A stretch of DNA of 64,000 nucleotides from Yoonia maritima (GCF_003003285.1 NZ_PVTP01000009.1:108798-172797), one strand, 5' to 3'. Counted from the stretch's first letter, positions 8,687 to 19,344 are shown. Made by a program: numbers and translations. The notes: a model not told the origin generated them from the letters alone.

Positions 8687-9223
8687 ATGTCTGAACCGAT
8701 TGTTCACCAGACAGGAGAGAGTAACTCTCTCCTGTACCGGCTTTTGCATGCCGTCTGCATCTCTAGCGCTGCGATTGGCGGGCTGGTGATTTTCGGAGCG
8801 GCATTTGTTGTTACGTATTCGGTGCTATCCAGCACCCTTGGATTCGGCGCTGTGCGCGGCGAATTCGAACTTGTCGAACTGGCCTGCGCCGCGAGCGCCT
8901 CGCTGTTTTTGCCGTTGTGCCAACTGACAAAAGGGCACGTCATGGTCGACGTGTTCACAAGCAAACTACCGGGGGCAATCAACACGACCGTTGATGCCGT
9001 CTGGACGCTGTTTTTTGCTTTGGGCTGGGCTTATCTTGCTTGGCGGTTAAGCGTCGGGCTCGAAGAAATCCACGGTTACGGTGACAAGACCATGCTTTTG
9101 CGTGCACCTGTCTGGTGGGTTTACGTTCCGGCCGTATTTGGCACCGGACTATCCGCAATCGTTGCCGCACTTATGGGCCTATCGGTGTTCATGCCGCGCC
9201 TTATCCCGATGGAGGCCAAATAA
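8687..9223 (+). CDS. dctQ: TRAP transporter small permease DctQ
   Basis: 178-residue integral membrane protein with four predicted hydrophobic helices, at roughly residues 18-40, 58-75, 95-115 and 135-160. It has the charged ELVELACA and KGHVMVDVF segments between them that are typical of DctQ. It lies seven bases after dctP, and its stop overlaps the dctM start by one base (TAATG). It pairs with DctM in the inner membrane. Confidence 0.88.
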   Translation: MSEPIVHQTGESNSLLYRLLHAVCISSAAIGGLVIFGAAFVVTYSVLSSTLGFGAVRGEFELVELACAASASLFLPLCQLTKGHVMVDVFTSKLPGAINTTVDAVWTLFFALGWAYLAWRLSVGLEEIHGYGDKTMLLRAPVWWVYVPAVFGTGLSAIVAALMGLSVFMPRLIPMEAK

Positions 9224-10545
9224 TGGACCCGTTTACACTTGCCCTTCTTCTTGTTGTTGGGTTGTTCATTCTTATCTTCCTGCGGGTTCCAATTGCGCTC
9301 GCTATGGCGCTGGTCGGTGTCTTTGGCTATATACAGCTTAGTTCGCTAGCAGGGCTAAAGGCCTATCTCAGCACGGCTTGGGTCGACAAATTCATGTCAT
9401 ATGATCTGTCGGTTGTGCCGCTGTTCATCTTGATGGGTCACTTGGCGACCAACTCTGGAATTTCCGCATCGATCTTTAACGCCGCACGGGCGTGGATCGG
9501 CCATCTTCGCGGTGGTTTGGCCATGGCCGCGGTCGCAGGTTGCGCTTTGTTCGGGTCTATTTCGGGATCGTCGCTTGCCACTGCTTCAACGATGACACGC
9601 GTTGCGATGCCAGAAATGCGCAAGCACGGGTTTTCCGGCGCGCTTTCATCTGGTTCGCTGGCTGCGGGTGGTACGCTGGGTATTCTGATCCCGCCATCAG
9701 TTGTGCTGATTATCTATGCGCTGTTGACCGAACAAAACATCGTCAAACTGTTCCTTGCGGCGACTGTGCCGGGCATTCTGGCCGTTGTCGGCTTTATCAT
9801 CGCGATTTCTATTTACGTCCGCCTGTTCCCTGAAGAGGGTCCAACAAGCGAACGGTCAAACATGAAAGAACGCCTGCTGGCGCTTGCCGATATCTGGCAC
9901 GTCATGGTGATCTTCGTTGTGGTTCTGGGCGGTATCTATGGCGGGTTCTTTACGCCTGCGCAGGGCGCTGCGGTTGGCGTTGTTCTGACGCTGGTGCTGG
10001 GCACAATCAAAGGCGGCCTGACACCAAAGACCATCCTGAACAGCCTGATCGACACGGCGGGTTCAACCGCAATGATCTTTGCGATCGTGTTTGGTGCGGA
10101 CCTGTTCAACGTTGCGCTAGCGCTAAGCCGGATGCCGATGGAAGTCGCGCAATACTTTGCGACCTCGGACATCGCGCCAATGGTGGTCTTGTTGGGTATC
10201 GTTGCGTTCTATCTGGTGATGGGTTGCCTGATGGACAGCCTTTCGATGATCTTGCTGACTGTGCCGGTGTTCTTTCCGACCGTCATGGCGCTTGATTTCG
10301 GGATGACCTTTGAACAGCAGGCGATGTGGTTCGGAATCATCTCGCTTGTTGTGGTGGAAATGGGGCTGATTACGCCGCCGGTGGGGATGAACCTATTCGT
10401 CATTTCCGCGATGGCCAAAGATATCCCAATGACGCAAATTTTTCGCGGTACAATTCCGTTCATCATGGCCGAATTTATCCGCATAGCCATCCTTATCGCC
10501 TTTCCAGTGCTTAGTTACTGGCTGGTCGATTTGGTCGCCAATTAG
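9223..10545 (+). CDS. dctM: TRAP transporter large permease DctM
   Basis: 440-residue transport channel subunit with twelve or so hydrophobic segments. Diagnostic motifs are PLFILMGHLATNSGI, GSISGSSLATAST, GTLGILIPPSVVLIIYA and the C-terminal GLITPPVGMNLFV. The ATG at 9223 overlaps the dctQ stop and gives the usual DctM N-terminus (MDPFTLALLLVVGLF); an in-frame ATG at 9115 would lie inside dctQ. With DctP and DctQ it makes a complete second TRAP system, distinct from the one truncated at the window start. Probable substrate: hydroxycinnamates, by context. Confidence 0.92.
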   Translation: MDPFTLALLLVVGLFILIFLRVPIALAMALVGVFGYIQLSSLAGLKAYLSTAWVDKFMSYDLSVVPLFILMGHLATNSGISASIFNAARAWIGHLRGGLAMAAVAGCALFGSISGSSLATASTMTRVAMPEMRKHGFSGALSSGSLAAGGTLGILIPPSVVLIIYALLTEQNIVKLFLAATVPGILAVVGFIIAISIYVRLFPEEGPTSERSNMKERLLALADIWHVMVIFVVVLGGIYGGFFTPAQGAAVGVVLTLVLGTIKGGLTPKTILNSLIDTAGSTAMIFAIVFGADLFNVALALSRMPMEVAQYFATSDIAPMVVLLGIVAFYLVMGCLMDSLSMILLTVPVFFPTVMALDFGMTFEQQAMWFGIISLVVVEMGLITPPVGMNLFVISAMAKDIPMTQIFRGTIPFIMAEFIRIAILIAFPVLSYWLVDLVAN

Positions 10546-10554
10546 GAGGACGAA

Positions 10555-11034
10555 ATGTCCGATACGCCTAAGGATGACGTTTCCGAAGACACTGCTGCAG
10601 ATCGGTTTCTGCAGCAGTTTACCGGATACCGGATCAAACGCGCGTTGTTGGTTGTACATGAAGACATGACGGAAACCCTTGTTCCGCTTGGGCTTCGGGT
10701 GGGTACATTTGCACCGTTGGCTGTTGTGGCTGCTAACCCCGGTATATCGCAAACGAAGTTATCGGATGTGTTGAAAATCAAACGGTCCGGGGTTGTTGCG
10801 GTCGTTGATGAACTGGAACGGATCGGTGCGATTGAGCGTAAGCCAGTTGCGGGTGATCGCCGCACCAATGCGCTGTTTATGACGACAGCAGGTGGTCGGC
10901 TTTGGCAGCAGGCCGAGGCCGCAATTCAAGCACACGAAGACCGCCTTTTTACTGATTTAACTGACGAAGATAATGATCAAATTCGTGATCTCCTATCTCG
11001 GGTCATACTGCGCGCCGAACGGGCCAAGGAGTAA
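10555..11034 (+). CDS. MarR-family regulator (CouR/HcaR-like)
   Basis: 159-residue winged-helix regulator. The DNA-binding region is visible at about residues 60-105, with the recognition segment LSDVLKIKRSGVVAVVDELERIGAIERK and the DRRTNALFMT wing. It lies between the transporter and feruloyl-CoA synthase genes. In R. palustris a MarR protein (CouR) in the same setting represses p-coumarate genes and is released by p-coumaroyl-CoA, so the same logic is likely here. A strong AGGAGG precedes the ATG. The binding site is unproven; the repeat at 5983-6005 is a candidate. Confidence 0.85.
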   Translation: MSDTPKDDVSEDTAADRFLQQFTGYRIKRALLVVHEDMTETLVPLGLRVGTFAPLAVVAANPGISQTKLSDVLKIKRSGVVAVVDELERIGAIERKPVAGDRRTNALFMTTAGGRLWQQAEAAIQAHEDRLFTDLTDEDNDQIRDLLSRVILRAERAKE

Positions 11035-11039
11035 ACACC

Positions 11040-12854
11040 ATGACGGACAAGATAACTGGCCTGAATTTACGCGCTCATGCGGTGGAAATGACGCAGGCGG
11101 GTGATAACCTAATCTTAACGTCAAAAATTCCGTTGGATCCAGTCGTGGATCGGACAGCCGATTGGCTGCACAAGTGGGCCCGTGAAACCCCCGACACGGT
11201 GTTTTTAGCTGAACGTGCGGGCGACGCGTGGCGCGAAGTAACTTATGCGCAGGCACTTACCGCTGTACGTGCGATTGCCACGTCGCTGGCCGGTCGTGGC
11301 ATGGGGCAGGAAACGCCGATTGTTATTATGTCCGGCAACTCGATTGATCACGCATTGCTGTCGTTCGGGGCCCAATATGCGGGTGTTCCGACCGTACCGC
11401 TGGCCGAACAGTACTCGCTCATCCCGGAGGCGCACGGCCGCTTGATCTATGTTTTGGACAAGGTCAAACCGGCGATGGCATTCGTCGATGATGCAGGACG
11501 ATATGCTGCTGCATTGGCGTTGTCTCAGCTGGACGAGGTTGAGATTGTTGCGTCGAAAACTGACGGGGCGCCGGGCGCAGTAACCAGCTTTGAAGCACTG
11601 CTTGCAGGTGATGACAGTCACGACGCCGACGCGCTGTTGGCGACGACTGGTCCTGATACAGTCGCGAAAATTCTGTTTACGTCGGGGTCATCTTCCGACC
11701 CCAAGGGAGTTTTGACCACCCAACGTATGATGTGCGCGAACCAATCGCAGATGGCCTCGGTTCTGCCGTTTATCAAAGAACGAGCACCGCGCATCTGTGA
11801 CTGGCTGCCGTGGAACCATGTGTTCGGCGGATCGCATAACGTAAACATGATGCTGGCCCATGGTGGAACGCTGACCATTGATGCTGGTAAGCCGACCAAG
11901 AAACTGTTCGCCGAGACCGCTCGCAGCATCATCGAACGCCCCGGCACGTTGTCGTTCAATGTCCCTGTTGGCTTTGCGATGTTGGTTGCCGAAATGGAAA
12001 CCAACCACGCCCTGCGCGAGGTATATTTCAAAGACCTCGACATGATTTTCTATGCAGGCGCATCGCTGCCCCAAGACGTCTGGACCCGGCTCGAGGAAAT
12101 GGCGTTAGAAGTACGTGGCAAGTTGCCACTGATGATTTCTAGCTGGGGTATGACCGAAACCGCGCCTGCTACGATCATGCTTCACGAACCCATCGGGCGC
12201 TCGGGTGTTGTTGGTGTTCCGCTGCCGGGCACCGAAGTAAAACTACTGCCCGATGATGAAATGCGCTGCGAAGTGCGCGTCAAAGGGCAGAACATTATGC
12301 CCGGGTATTTTGCCGATAGTGTCAAAACAGCAGAGGCATTTGATGAAGATGGTTTCTTGCTGACTGGCGACGCTATGCGCTTTGTCGACAATGACGATCC
12401 TGAACGCGGTCTAAAATTTGACGGTCGCGTGTCCGAGGATTTCAAACTGCTGACAGGTACATGGGTGCAGGCGGGTAAGCTGCGGTTGGATGCACTGGAT
12501 GGGCTTCGCGGTCTTGTCCAAGATGTTGTCATCTGTGGCCATGATCGCGATGCGATTGGGCTGTTCGTTTTTCCGCGTCCCGATCAAGTGCATGGCGACA
12601 ATACGTCCGATGGTGCGGTCATTGATCCGATCCTTCAAGCGCAGATCGAGGAACGTTTGCGAGACATGGCAAAGGCCGCAACAGGTTCCGCCAAGCGGAT
12701 CAGCCGCGCGCTAATCTTGGCCGAGCCACCGTCGCTTAAAGATGCCGAAGTTACTGACAAAGGGTCGCTGAATGTCCGCAAAATCATGACGCGGCGTGCC
12801 ACCCTGCTTGAGCGCCTGTACGACAACGAAGACCCCGCGCTGATCCGCGTTTAA
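11040..12854 (+). CDS. Feruloyl-CoA / hydroxycinnamoyl-CoA synthase
   Basis: 604-residue ANL-superfamily acyl-CoA synthetase. The AMP-binding motif ILFTSGSSSDPKGV lies near residue 208. The WNHVFGGSHNVNMML segment and the SWGMTETAP adenylate-binding motif follow, then the hinge region LLTGDAMRFVD. The long form with EDFKLLTGTWVQAG is characteristic of feruloyl-CoA synthases (FCS/CouA group) as opposed to benzoate or fatty-acid ligases. It activates p-coumarate, caffeate or ferulate with ATP and CoA, the first intracellular step of the operon. It starts five bases after marR and is followed by the amidohydrolase gene. Confidence 0.9.
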   Translation: MTDKITGLNLRAHAVEMTQAGDNLILTSKIPLDPVVDRTADWLHKWARETPDTVFLAERAGDAWREVTYAQALTAVRAIATSLAGRGMGQETPIVIMSGNSIDHALLSFGAQYAGVPTVPLAEQYSLIPEAHGRLIYVLDKVKPAMAFVDDAGRYAAALALSQLDEVEIVASKTDGAPGAVTSFEALLAGDDSHDADALLATTGPDTVAKILFTSGSSSDPKGVLTTQRMMCANQSQMASVLPFIKERAPRICDWLPWNHVFGGSHNVNMMLAHGGTLTIDAGKPTKKLFAETARSIIERPGTLSFNVPVGFAMLVAEMETNHALREVYFKDLDMIFYAGASLPQDVWTRLEEMALEVRGKLPLMISSWGMTETAPATIMLHEPIGRSGVVGVPLPGTEVKLLPDDEMRCEVRVKGQNIMPGYFADSVKTAEAFDEDGFLLTGDAMRFVDNDDPERGLKFDGRVSEDFKLLTGTWVQAGKLRLDALDGLRGLVQDVVICGHDRDAIGLFVFPRPDQVHGDNTSDGAVIDPILQAQIEERLRDMAKAATGSAKRISRALILAEPPSLKDAEVTDKGSLNVRKIMTRRATLLERLYDNEDPALIRV

Positions 12855-12865
12855 GGAGCAAACAG

Positions 12866-13741
12866 ATGGTCGATTTTTCCAAAGTCCGCGCGATTGATTT
12901 TCATACCCACGCAGAAGAATCCTGCGGCTGTCACGATGATGATGGCTATGACGAGCTGCAATCGACGATGGCGAAATACTTTGGTGCGCCTTGGGCACAT
13001 CCGCCGACGATTGATGAAACCGCGGCGCACTACCGTGAAAAGAATATCGCCGCCGTGATCTTTCCCGTCGATGCAGAACGCGAGACTGGCTACCGCCGTT
13101 ACGACAACTACGAAGTTGCCGATGCTTGCGCTAAGAATGACGATATCCTGATCCCGTTCGCTTCGATTGACCCAGCGAAGGGTAAGATCGGCGCACGCGA
13201 GGCGCGTGATCTGGTTGAAAACCACGGCATTCAGGGGTTCAAATTTCACCCCACCATGCAGGGTTTTTATCCCAATGATCGCAGCGCCTATGTGCTGTAC
13301 GAGGCGATCGCGGAATCGGGCAAGCCTGCGTTGTTTCATACCGGGCAAACCGGTGTTGGGTCTGGGATGCGCGGCGGCAACGGGATGCGGCTGAAATACT
13401 CCAACCCGATGTATATGGATGATATCGCCGTGGATTTCCCGGACATGCCAATCATCCTCGCGCACCCGTCATTCCCGTGGCAGGAAGAGGCGCTTTCGGT
13501 CGCAACACACAAACCCAACGTCTACATCGATCTGTCTGGCTGGTCGCCCAAGTACTTTCCACCAATCCTTGTCCGTTATGCCAATACGCTTTTGAAAAAG
13601 AAGATGTTGTTCGGGTCGGATTGGCCAATGATTGCCCCGGAAAAATGGCTTGATGCCTTTGATAAGGCAGAGTTCAAAGACGAAGTGCGTCCGTTGATCT
13701 TAAAAGAGAACGCCATGCGATTGCTTGGGGTGTCAAAGTGA
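12866..13741 (+). CDS. Amidohydrolase-2 family protein, candidate 4-hydroxyphenyl-beta-ketoacyl-CoA hydrolase
   Basis: 291-residue TIM-barrel metal-dependent hydrolase. Candidate metal and catalytic residues are H13 and H15 (DFHTH), H158 (LFHTG), H200 (LAHPS) and D252 (GSDWP); H128 is in GFKFHP. An N-terminal cysteine/acidic patch (SCGCHDDD, residues 19-26) is unusual. Homologues next to p-coumarate genes in Rhodopseudomonas carry the name 4-hydroxyphenyl-beta-ketoacyl-CoA hydrolase. Such an enzyme would release the aromatic acid from the beta-keto intermediate without a thiolase, and no thiolase gene is present here. The fold is clear; the reaction is inferred from context and from the naming of homologues. 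Confidence 0.78.
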   Translation: MVDFSKVRAIDFHTHAEESCGCHDDDGYDELQSTMAKYFGAPWAHPPTIDETAAHYREKNIAAVIFPVDAERETGYRRYDNYEVADACAKNDDILIPFASIDPAKGKIGAREARDLVENHGIQGFKFHPTMQGFYPNDRSAYVLYEAIAESGKPALFHTGQTGVGSGMRGGNGMRLKYSNPMYMDDIAVDFPDMPIILAHPSFPWQEEALSVATHKPNVYIDLSGWSPKYFPPILVRYANTLLKKKMLFGSDWPMIAPEKWLDAFDKAEFKDEVRPLILKENAMRLLGVSK

Positions 13742-15294
13742 CCCCATTCACTGCGCCAGTTGATGACATCTTGTTTTCGCTGCGCAGTGTTGCTGGCGCT
13801 ACCAGCGTTGCTGATTGGGATGATGAACTTGCCAAAGGGATCATCACCCATTTTGCGTCTTTCGCCGCAGGTGTGATCGCGCCGCTTGACGAAAGCGGCG
13901 ACCGTCAGGGCTGTCGGTTTGATAACGGCTGGGTGACGATGCCCGACGGGTTTGTCGCAGCGTTCGCGGAATTGGCCGAGGGCGGTTGGCAGGGGCTAAG
14001 CGCCCCGGAAGAATTCGGCGGAATGGCGCAAAATCATCTGATCGCGGCAGCCGTGTCAGAGGTGTTTTCCGGCGCGAACCACGCCATGCAAATGGTCTGT
14101 AATCTGGTGCCCGGCGCAATTGCGACATTGATGCGGTTTGGGACGGACGATCAGAAATCAACTTGGGTTCCAAAGCTTGCAAGTGGCGAGGCACTATCGA
14201 CGATGTGCCTCACGGAACCGGGGGCGGGGTCTGATCTGTCGCGGATCCGGACCAAGTCGACCCGCAACGGTGAAAGCTGGCGTATTGATGGCGAAAAGAT
14301 ATTCATCTCGGGCGGTGATCAGGACATGTCGAATGACATCCTGCATCTGATCCTTGCCCGGACGGGGGATGCCAATTCGGGCGTGAAGGGTTTGTCGCTA
14401 TTCATCGCCAACAAAGCTGCTGCAGGCGATACGATCAAAGTTACACGGATTGAAGAAAAGCTGGGGCTGCATGCCTCACCCACCTGTCAGATGGTGTTTG
14501 ACGCTGCGCCCGCCAAATTGGTCGGGCAAGAAGGTGCCGGGCTGGCCGCGATGTTCACCCTGATGAACCACGCACGGATTGATGTGGCGCTTCAGGGTGT
14601 AGCCCACGCGAGCCGCGCCCATGCGATTTCCGCTGCATATGCCGCCGAACGCAAACAGGGGCGTCGCGCTGACAAGTCAGATGCCGTTCTGGCCGATCAT
14701 GCCGACGTGCGGCGCATGCTGGATGACCAACGCGCCCTGACGATGGGCGCACGCGCGATGGCGCATATTGCATTGGTGGAACTTGAAAAGGGTAATCGCC
14801 CCGGCCTCGTCGATTTTCTGACGCCGCTGTGCAAAGTGTTTTGCACCGAAGCGGGGATTACGTCCGCTGATCTAGGGATGCAGGTTTTGGGTGGATACGG
14901 CTATCTGACTGAATACCGGGTATCCCAAACATGGCGCGATGCGCGGATCACGTCGATCTACGAAGGAGCGAATGGCATTCATTCACTGGCGACCGCAACA
15001 CGCGGTTTGCGCGTCGGCGACGGGGCTGATGCGTTTGATGCCCTGATCGGCGAATTAACAGACCATCCTGCCGTCATGACATTGCGCGATACTTGGCGTG
15101 CCGCACGTAGACATGCGTTGAATTCCTATGATCCGGCGGTGATTGCCCATGATTATATGCAGCTGACGATGCAGCTATATTACCGTGCAGTTTGGTGCCG
15201 GATCGCTGAGTGTGATGCGCAATATAATCGGCTGCGTGATGTGGCGTTATCCCGTCCAATCCCCGTGGCACCTGCCATGATGGCATTGGGCTAA
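13738..15294 (+). CDS. Acyl-CoA dehydrogenase
   Basis: 518-residue FAD-dependent acyl-CoA dehydrogenase. The flavin/substrate motif MCLTEPGAGSDL, the KIFISGGDQD segment, the GYLTEYRVSQTWRDARI motif and SIYEGANGIH (catalytic-base region) are seen, plus a C-terminal extension as in the AidB/DmdC-like subgroup. The GTG start at 13738 overlaps the preceding stop (GTGA). It may dehydrogenate dihydrocinnamoyl-type CoA esters to feed saturated phenylpropanoids into the same pathway; this is inference. Its last 4 bp overlap the 3' end of the convergent pcaQ gene. Confidence 0.85.
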   Translation: MTPFTAPVDDILFSLRSVAGATSVADWDDELAKGIITHFASFAAGVIAPLDESGDRQGCRFDNGWVTMPDGFVAAFAELAEGGWQGLSAPEEFGGMAQNHLIAAAVSEVFSGANHAMQMVCNLVPGAIATLMRFGTDDQKSTWVPKLASGEALSTMCLTEPGAGSDLSRIRTKSTRNGESWRIDGEKIFISGGDQDMSNDILHLILARTGDANSGVKGLSLFIANKAAAGDTIKVTRIEEKLGLHASPTCQMVFDAAPAKLVGQEGAGLAAMFTLMNHARIDVALQGVAHASRAHAISAAYAAERKQGRRADKSDAVLADHADVRRMLDDQRALTMGARAMAHIALVELEKGNRPGLVDFLTPLCKVFCTEAGITSADLGMQVLGGYGYLTEYRVSQTWRDARITSIYEGANGIHSLATATRGLRVGDGADAFDALIGELTDHPAVMTLRDTWRAARRHALNSYDPAVIAHDYMQLTMQLYYRAVWCRIAECDAQYNRLRDVALSRPIPVAPAMMALG

Positions 15295-16199
15295 GGGCGC
15301 TGCACGTAGTCCAAAAGGCTTTGCCGGAATAGATGCGCAATTGCGCTGGGGACTTCTTCGGACCTTGCCATGACGCCGATGGCACCTGTCGTCGCTGACA
15401 TGTCGATATCGATTGCCACCAATCGCCCGCTTTCCAGATCATTGGCGACGACACCGTGTGAGATGAACCATATTGCTTGGGCGTTGCCCAAGGCCATTGC
15501 ACGTCCGAATTCGCCGGACGCGCTTTCGATCCGGTTGTTGAACAGCGGAAGGCCCGAGGCGATCAGTTTGCCTGCAACCAAGGGCCGGATCGCCGCTGCT
15601 TGTGGTGGATAGACGATTGGGAATCCATCAAGCTGTTCAAGCTGCGTTGCACCGGCCAACGGATGGTTTGGGGCAACAACAATCACGACTTCTTCGGAAT
15701 ACAGTTGTGTGAATGATAGGCCGACCATGCTTTCGGGCCGTCCCAAACGCCCAACCGCGAGATCAAGCGCACCTGCGCGCAGGCGGTCAGTCATATATTC
15801 GTGGGGTCCTTCAAGCAATTGCACGACCGTACCCGGTGATTTTTGCCGAAAATCTTGCACCGCCCACGGAAGCAGTTGGCTTGCCACACTGGGCAGGGCG
15901 CCCACAGTCAATGTGGGATTGCCGCCAGCCCCGATGCTGGCCACACTGCTTAATCCAGTCTGCAGGGCCTGCATGCTTTGTTCGGCAAAGGTCAAGAATA
16001 CTTCGCCCTCGGGCGTGAGCCGCACGCCCGCACGACCACGATCCATCAGCTGCTTGCCGATGATCACCTCAAGGTCCTTGAGCGTTTTTGAAATCGCGGG
16101 CTGCGTCAGATGTAGCTGCTCAGCCGCGCGTTTCAGGCTTTTGGCTCGTGCAATGTGGGTGAACGCCTCTAGGTGGCGAAATTTAATTCTGCGGTCCAT
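15291..16199 (-). CDS. pcaQ: LysR-type regulator PcaQ
   Basis: 302-residue LysR regulator. The N-terminal helix-turn-helix (FRHLEAFTHIARAKSLKRAAEQL, continuing to KTLKDLE) occupies residues 7-50, and the effector-binding domain follows with the GALPSVASQLLPWAV and GRAMALGNAQAIWFISHGVV segments typical of PcaQ. PcaQ activates protocatechuate genes in response to beta-carboxymuconate-type intermediates in rhizobia. It is transcribed divergently from pobA-pcaCHG, and the 94-bp gap contains an inverted repeat. The gene ends within the last codons of the convergent acyl-CoA dehydrogenase gene, leaving no space for a terminator between them. Confidence 0.9.
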   Translation of the reverse strand: MDRRIKFRHLEAFTHIARAKSLKRAAEQLHLTQPAISKTLKDLEVIIGKQLMDRGRAGVRLTPEGEVFLTFAEQSMQALQTGLSSVASIGAGGNPTLTVGALPSVASQLLPWAVQDFRQKSPGTVVQLLEGPHEYMTDRLRAGALDLAVGRLGRPESMVGLSFTQLYSEEVVIVVAPNHPLAGATQLEQLDGFPIVYPPQAAAIRPLVAGKLIASGLPLFNNRIESASGEFGRAMALGNAQAIWFISHGVVANDLESGRLVAIDIDMSATTGAIGVMARSEEVPSAIAHLFRQSLLDYVQRP

Positions 16200-16230
16200 A
16201 GTTGCCCATTTGGAAAGTAAAACGGTCTAA

Positions 16231-17463
<1,233 letters not shown>

Positions 17464-17482
17464 TTGCTGAAAGGCCAACAAG

Positions 17483-17863
17483 ATGACCAACCGATACGAC
17501 ACAGGCATGAAAACCCGCCGAGAGGTTCTGGGCGACGCGCATGTCGACCGCGCAGAGGCGAACAAATCGACCTTTGACGTGCCGTTCCAGTCGATGATCA
17601 CCGAAGGCGCATGGGGCACCCTGTGGTCTGACGACACGATCAGCCGCCGCGAACGGTCTATGTTGACGCTTGCCTTGCTGGCCGCGACTGGGAATTTCGA
17701 AGAAATCCCGATGCATATTCGCGCCAGCCGCAACACGGGTGCAAGCCCTGAAGATATTCTTCAGGCCTTTATGCATGTCGCCGTTTACGCAGGCGTGCCA
17801 AAGGCAAATCATGCAATCAAACTTGCTAAACAAACCTTCGCCGAATTGGGAGTCGAGGTATGA
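17483..17863 (+). CDS. pcaC: 4-carboxymuconolactone decarboxylase
   Basis: 126-residue AhpD-like helical protein that decarboxylates 4-carboxymuconolactone to beta-ketoadipate enol-lactone, the substrate of PcaD. The family segments [19 protein letters not shown] and the helical motif [29 protein letters not shown] are intact. It lies 19 bp after pobA and overlaps pcaH by 4 bp (ATGA). Length is normal for a stand-alone PcaC. Confidence 0.95.
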   Translation: MTNRYDTGMKTRREVLGDAHVDRAEANKSTFDVPFQSMITEGAWGTLWSDDTISRRERSMLTLALLAATGNFEEIPMHIRASRNTGASPEDILQAFMHVAVYAGVPKANHAIKLAKQTFAELGVEV

Positions 17864-18597
17864 CAATCATCAAAAACACAGGGGGCTTTGTTCCTCGTGA
17901 CCGCAATTGGCAGCCCGCCGCGCTGACGCCGCAATATAAGACTTCGGTCAAGCGCAGCCCGCAAGCCGCCCTGCTTTCATTTCCGACGACCCTTAGCGAA
18001 GAAACCAACCCCGTGTTTGGCCACAACATGCTTGGCGATTTGGATAACGACCTGATCCACAACTACGCCGCCTCTGGTGAAAGCGCGATTGGTCCGCGTA
18101 TCATCGTCCATGGCCGTGTGTTGGATGAAATGGGCCGTCCTGTTCCCGGTGCGCTGCTGGAATTTTGGCAGGCCAACGCGGGTGGCCGTTACCGCCATAA
18201 GAAAGAAAGCTATCTTGCGCCGCTTGATCCCAACTTTGGTGGTTGCGGCCGTACGATCACAGGCGAAGACGGATCATATGAATTCCGCACCATTCAGCCC
18301 GGTCCTTACCCTTGGCCCAATGGCATGAATGATTGGCGCCCGGCGCACATCCACTTTAGCGTCTTTGGTCATGGCTTTGCCCAGCGTCTGATTACGCAGA
18401 TGTATTTCGAAGGTGACCCGCATATCTGGCTTTGCCCAATCGTTGATACAATCGATGACAAAGCCGCCGTTGAATCGCTGATCGCGCCTTTGGACATGCA
18501 CCGCACTGTGCCAATGGATTCACGTGCGTATAAGTTTGACATCGTCCTGCGCGGACGCCGTCAGACGTTCTTTGAAAACCGTGTTGAGGGAATGTGA
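17860..18597 (+). CDS. pcaH: Protocatechuate 3,4-dioxygenase beta subunit
   Basis: Iron-binding subunit of the intradiol dioxygenase that opens protocatechuate to 3-carboxy-cis,cis-muconate. The 245-residue protein shows the expected Fe(III) ligands Y111 (GGRYRH), Y150 (GPYPW), H163 and H165 (PAHIHFS). The N-terminal region with [14 protein letters not shown] is as in other PcaH. The start overlaps pcaC; the stop is followed at once by pcaG. Confidence 0.96.
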   Translation: MTIIKNTGGFVPRDRNWQPAALTPQYKTSVKRSPQAALLSFPTTLSEETNPVFGHNMLGDLDNDLIHNYAASGESAIGPRIIVHGRVLDEMGRPVPGALLEFWQANAGGRYRHKKESYLAPLDPNFGGCGRTITGEDGSYEFRTIQPGPYPWPNGMNDWRPAHIHFSVFGHGFAQRLITQMYFEGDPHIWLCPIVDTIDDKAAVESLIAPLDMHRTVPMDSRAYKFDIVLRGRRQTFFENRVEGM

Positions 18598-18599
18598 TT

Positions 18600-19214
18600 A
18601 TGACTCAGAAACTCGAATATCTCAAAGAAAGCCCAAGCCAAACAGCTGGCCCATATGTCCATATCGGTTGCACACCGAACTTTACCGGAATCGAGATTTA
18701 TGGCGAAGACCTAGGTGCGTCTATGAAGACCGGCCCGGTCAAAGGCCAAGAAATCACGATCAAAGGGACGGTGTTTGACGGCACTGGAACGCCACTACGC
18801 GACGCTATGATCGAAATCTGGCAGCCAGACGGCGAAGGTCTGTTCAATTCTGCCAATGAAACACGCGGACAGGCGGACCCAAACTTTACAGGGTGGGGCC
18901 GGTCGCCGGGTGATATGAACACAGGCGAATTTACATTCGAGACTGTGAAACCGGGCGCTGTGCCGTTTCCCGATGGCCGGATGCAGGCCCCGCATGTGAC
19001 CTTTTGGGTTGTTGCACGCGGGATCAACATTGGTCTGCACACCCGCATGTATTTCGAAGACGAGGCAGAGGCTAACGCGGCCGACCCGATCCTAACCCGG
19101 ATCGAACACCAAAACCGCGTGCCGACACTGCTGGCCAAGAAAGAGGCTGACGGTGTTTACCGGTTCGACATCCGCCTGCAAGGCGAAGGCGAGACGATCT
19201 TTTTCGATATTTGA
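18600..19214 (+). CDS. pcaG: Protocatechuate 3,4-dioxygenase alpha subunit
   Basis: 204-residue partner of PcaH in the (alpha-beta) ring-cleaving complex. It has the shared intradiol fold with SPSQTAGPYVHIG near the N-terminus, EIWQPDGEGLF and APHVTFWVVARGINIGLHTRMYF, but lacks the full iron ligand set, as expected for alpha subunits. The ATG at 18600 is preferred; a GTG at 18594 overlapping the pcaH stop is an alternative adding two residues. It is the last gene of the operon, with a hairpin terminator 30 bp downstream. Confidence 0.95.
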   Translation: MTQKLEYLKESPSQTAGPYVHIGCTPNFTGIEIYGEDLGASMKTGPVKGQEITIKGTVFDGTGTPLRDAMIEIWQPDGEGLFNSANETRGQADPNFTGWGRSPGDMNTGEFTFETVKPGAVPFPDGRMQAPHVTFWVVARGINIGLHTRMYFEDEAEANAADPILTRIEHQNRVPTLLAKKEADGVYRFDIRLQGEGETIFFDI

Positions 19215-19242
19215 TCTGACATCATACAGACAATTTGAAAGA

Positions 19243-19272
19243 GGGCGCGGCAACATGCTTGCGCCCCTTTTT
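19243..19272 (+). terminator. Rho-independent terminator after pcaG
   Basis: GGGCGC (19243-19248) pairs with GCGCCC (19261-19266), with an inner GCA/TGC pairing in the loop, followed by CTTTTT. It closes the pobA-pcaCHG operon. Confidence 0.8.
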
Positions 19273-19344
19273 GTGACTGGTGCTTGATCTTTGGCGGCGG
19301 ATGGGCACTGGTGTTGCACAATGACAAGTGTGGAGGCATGTCTC

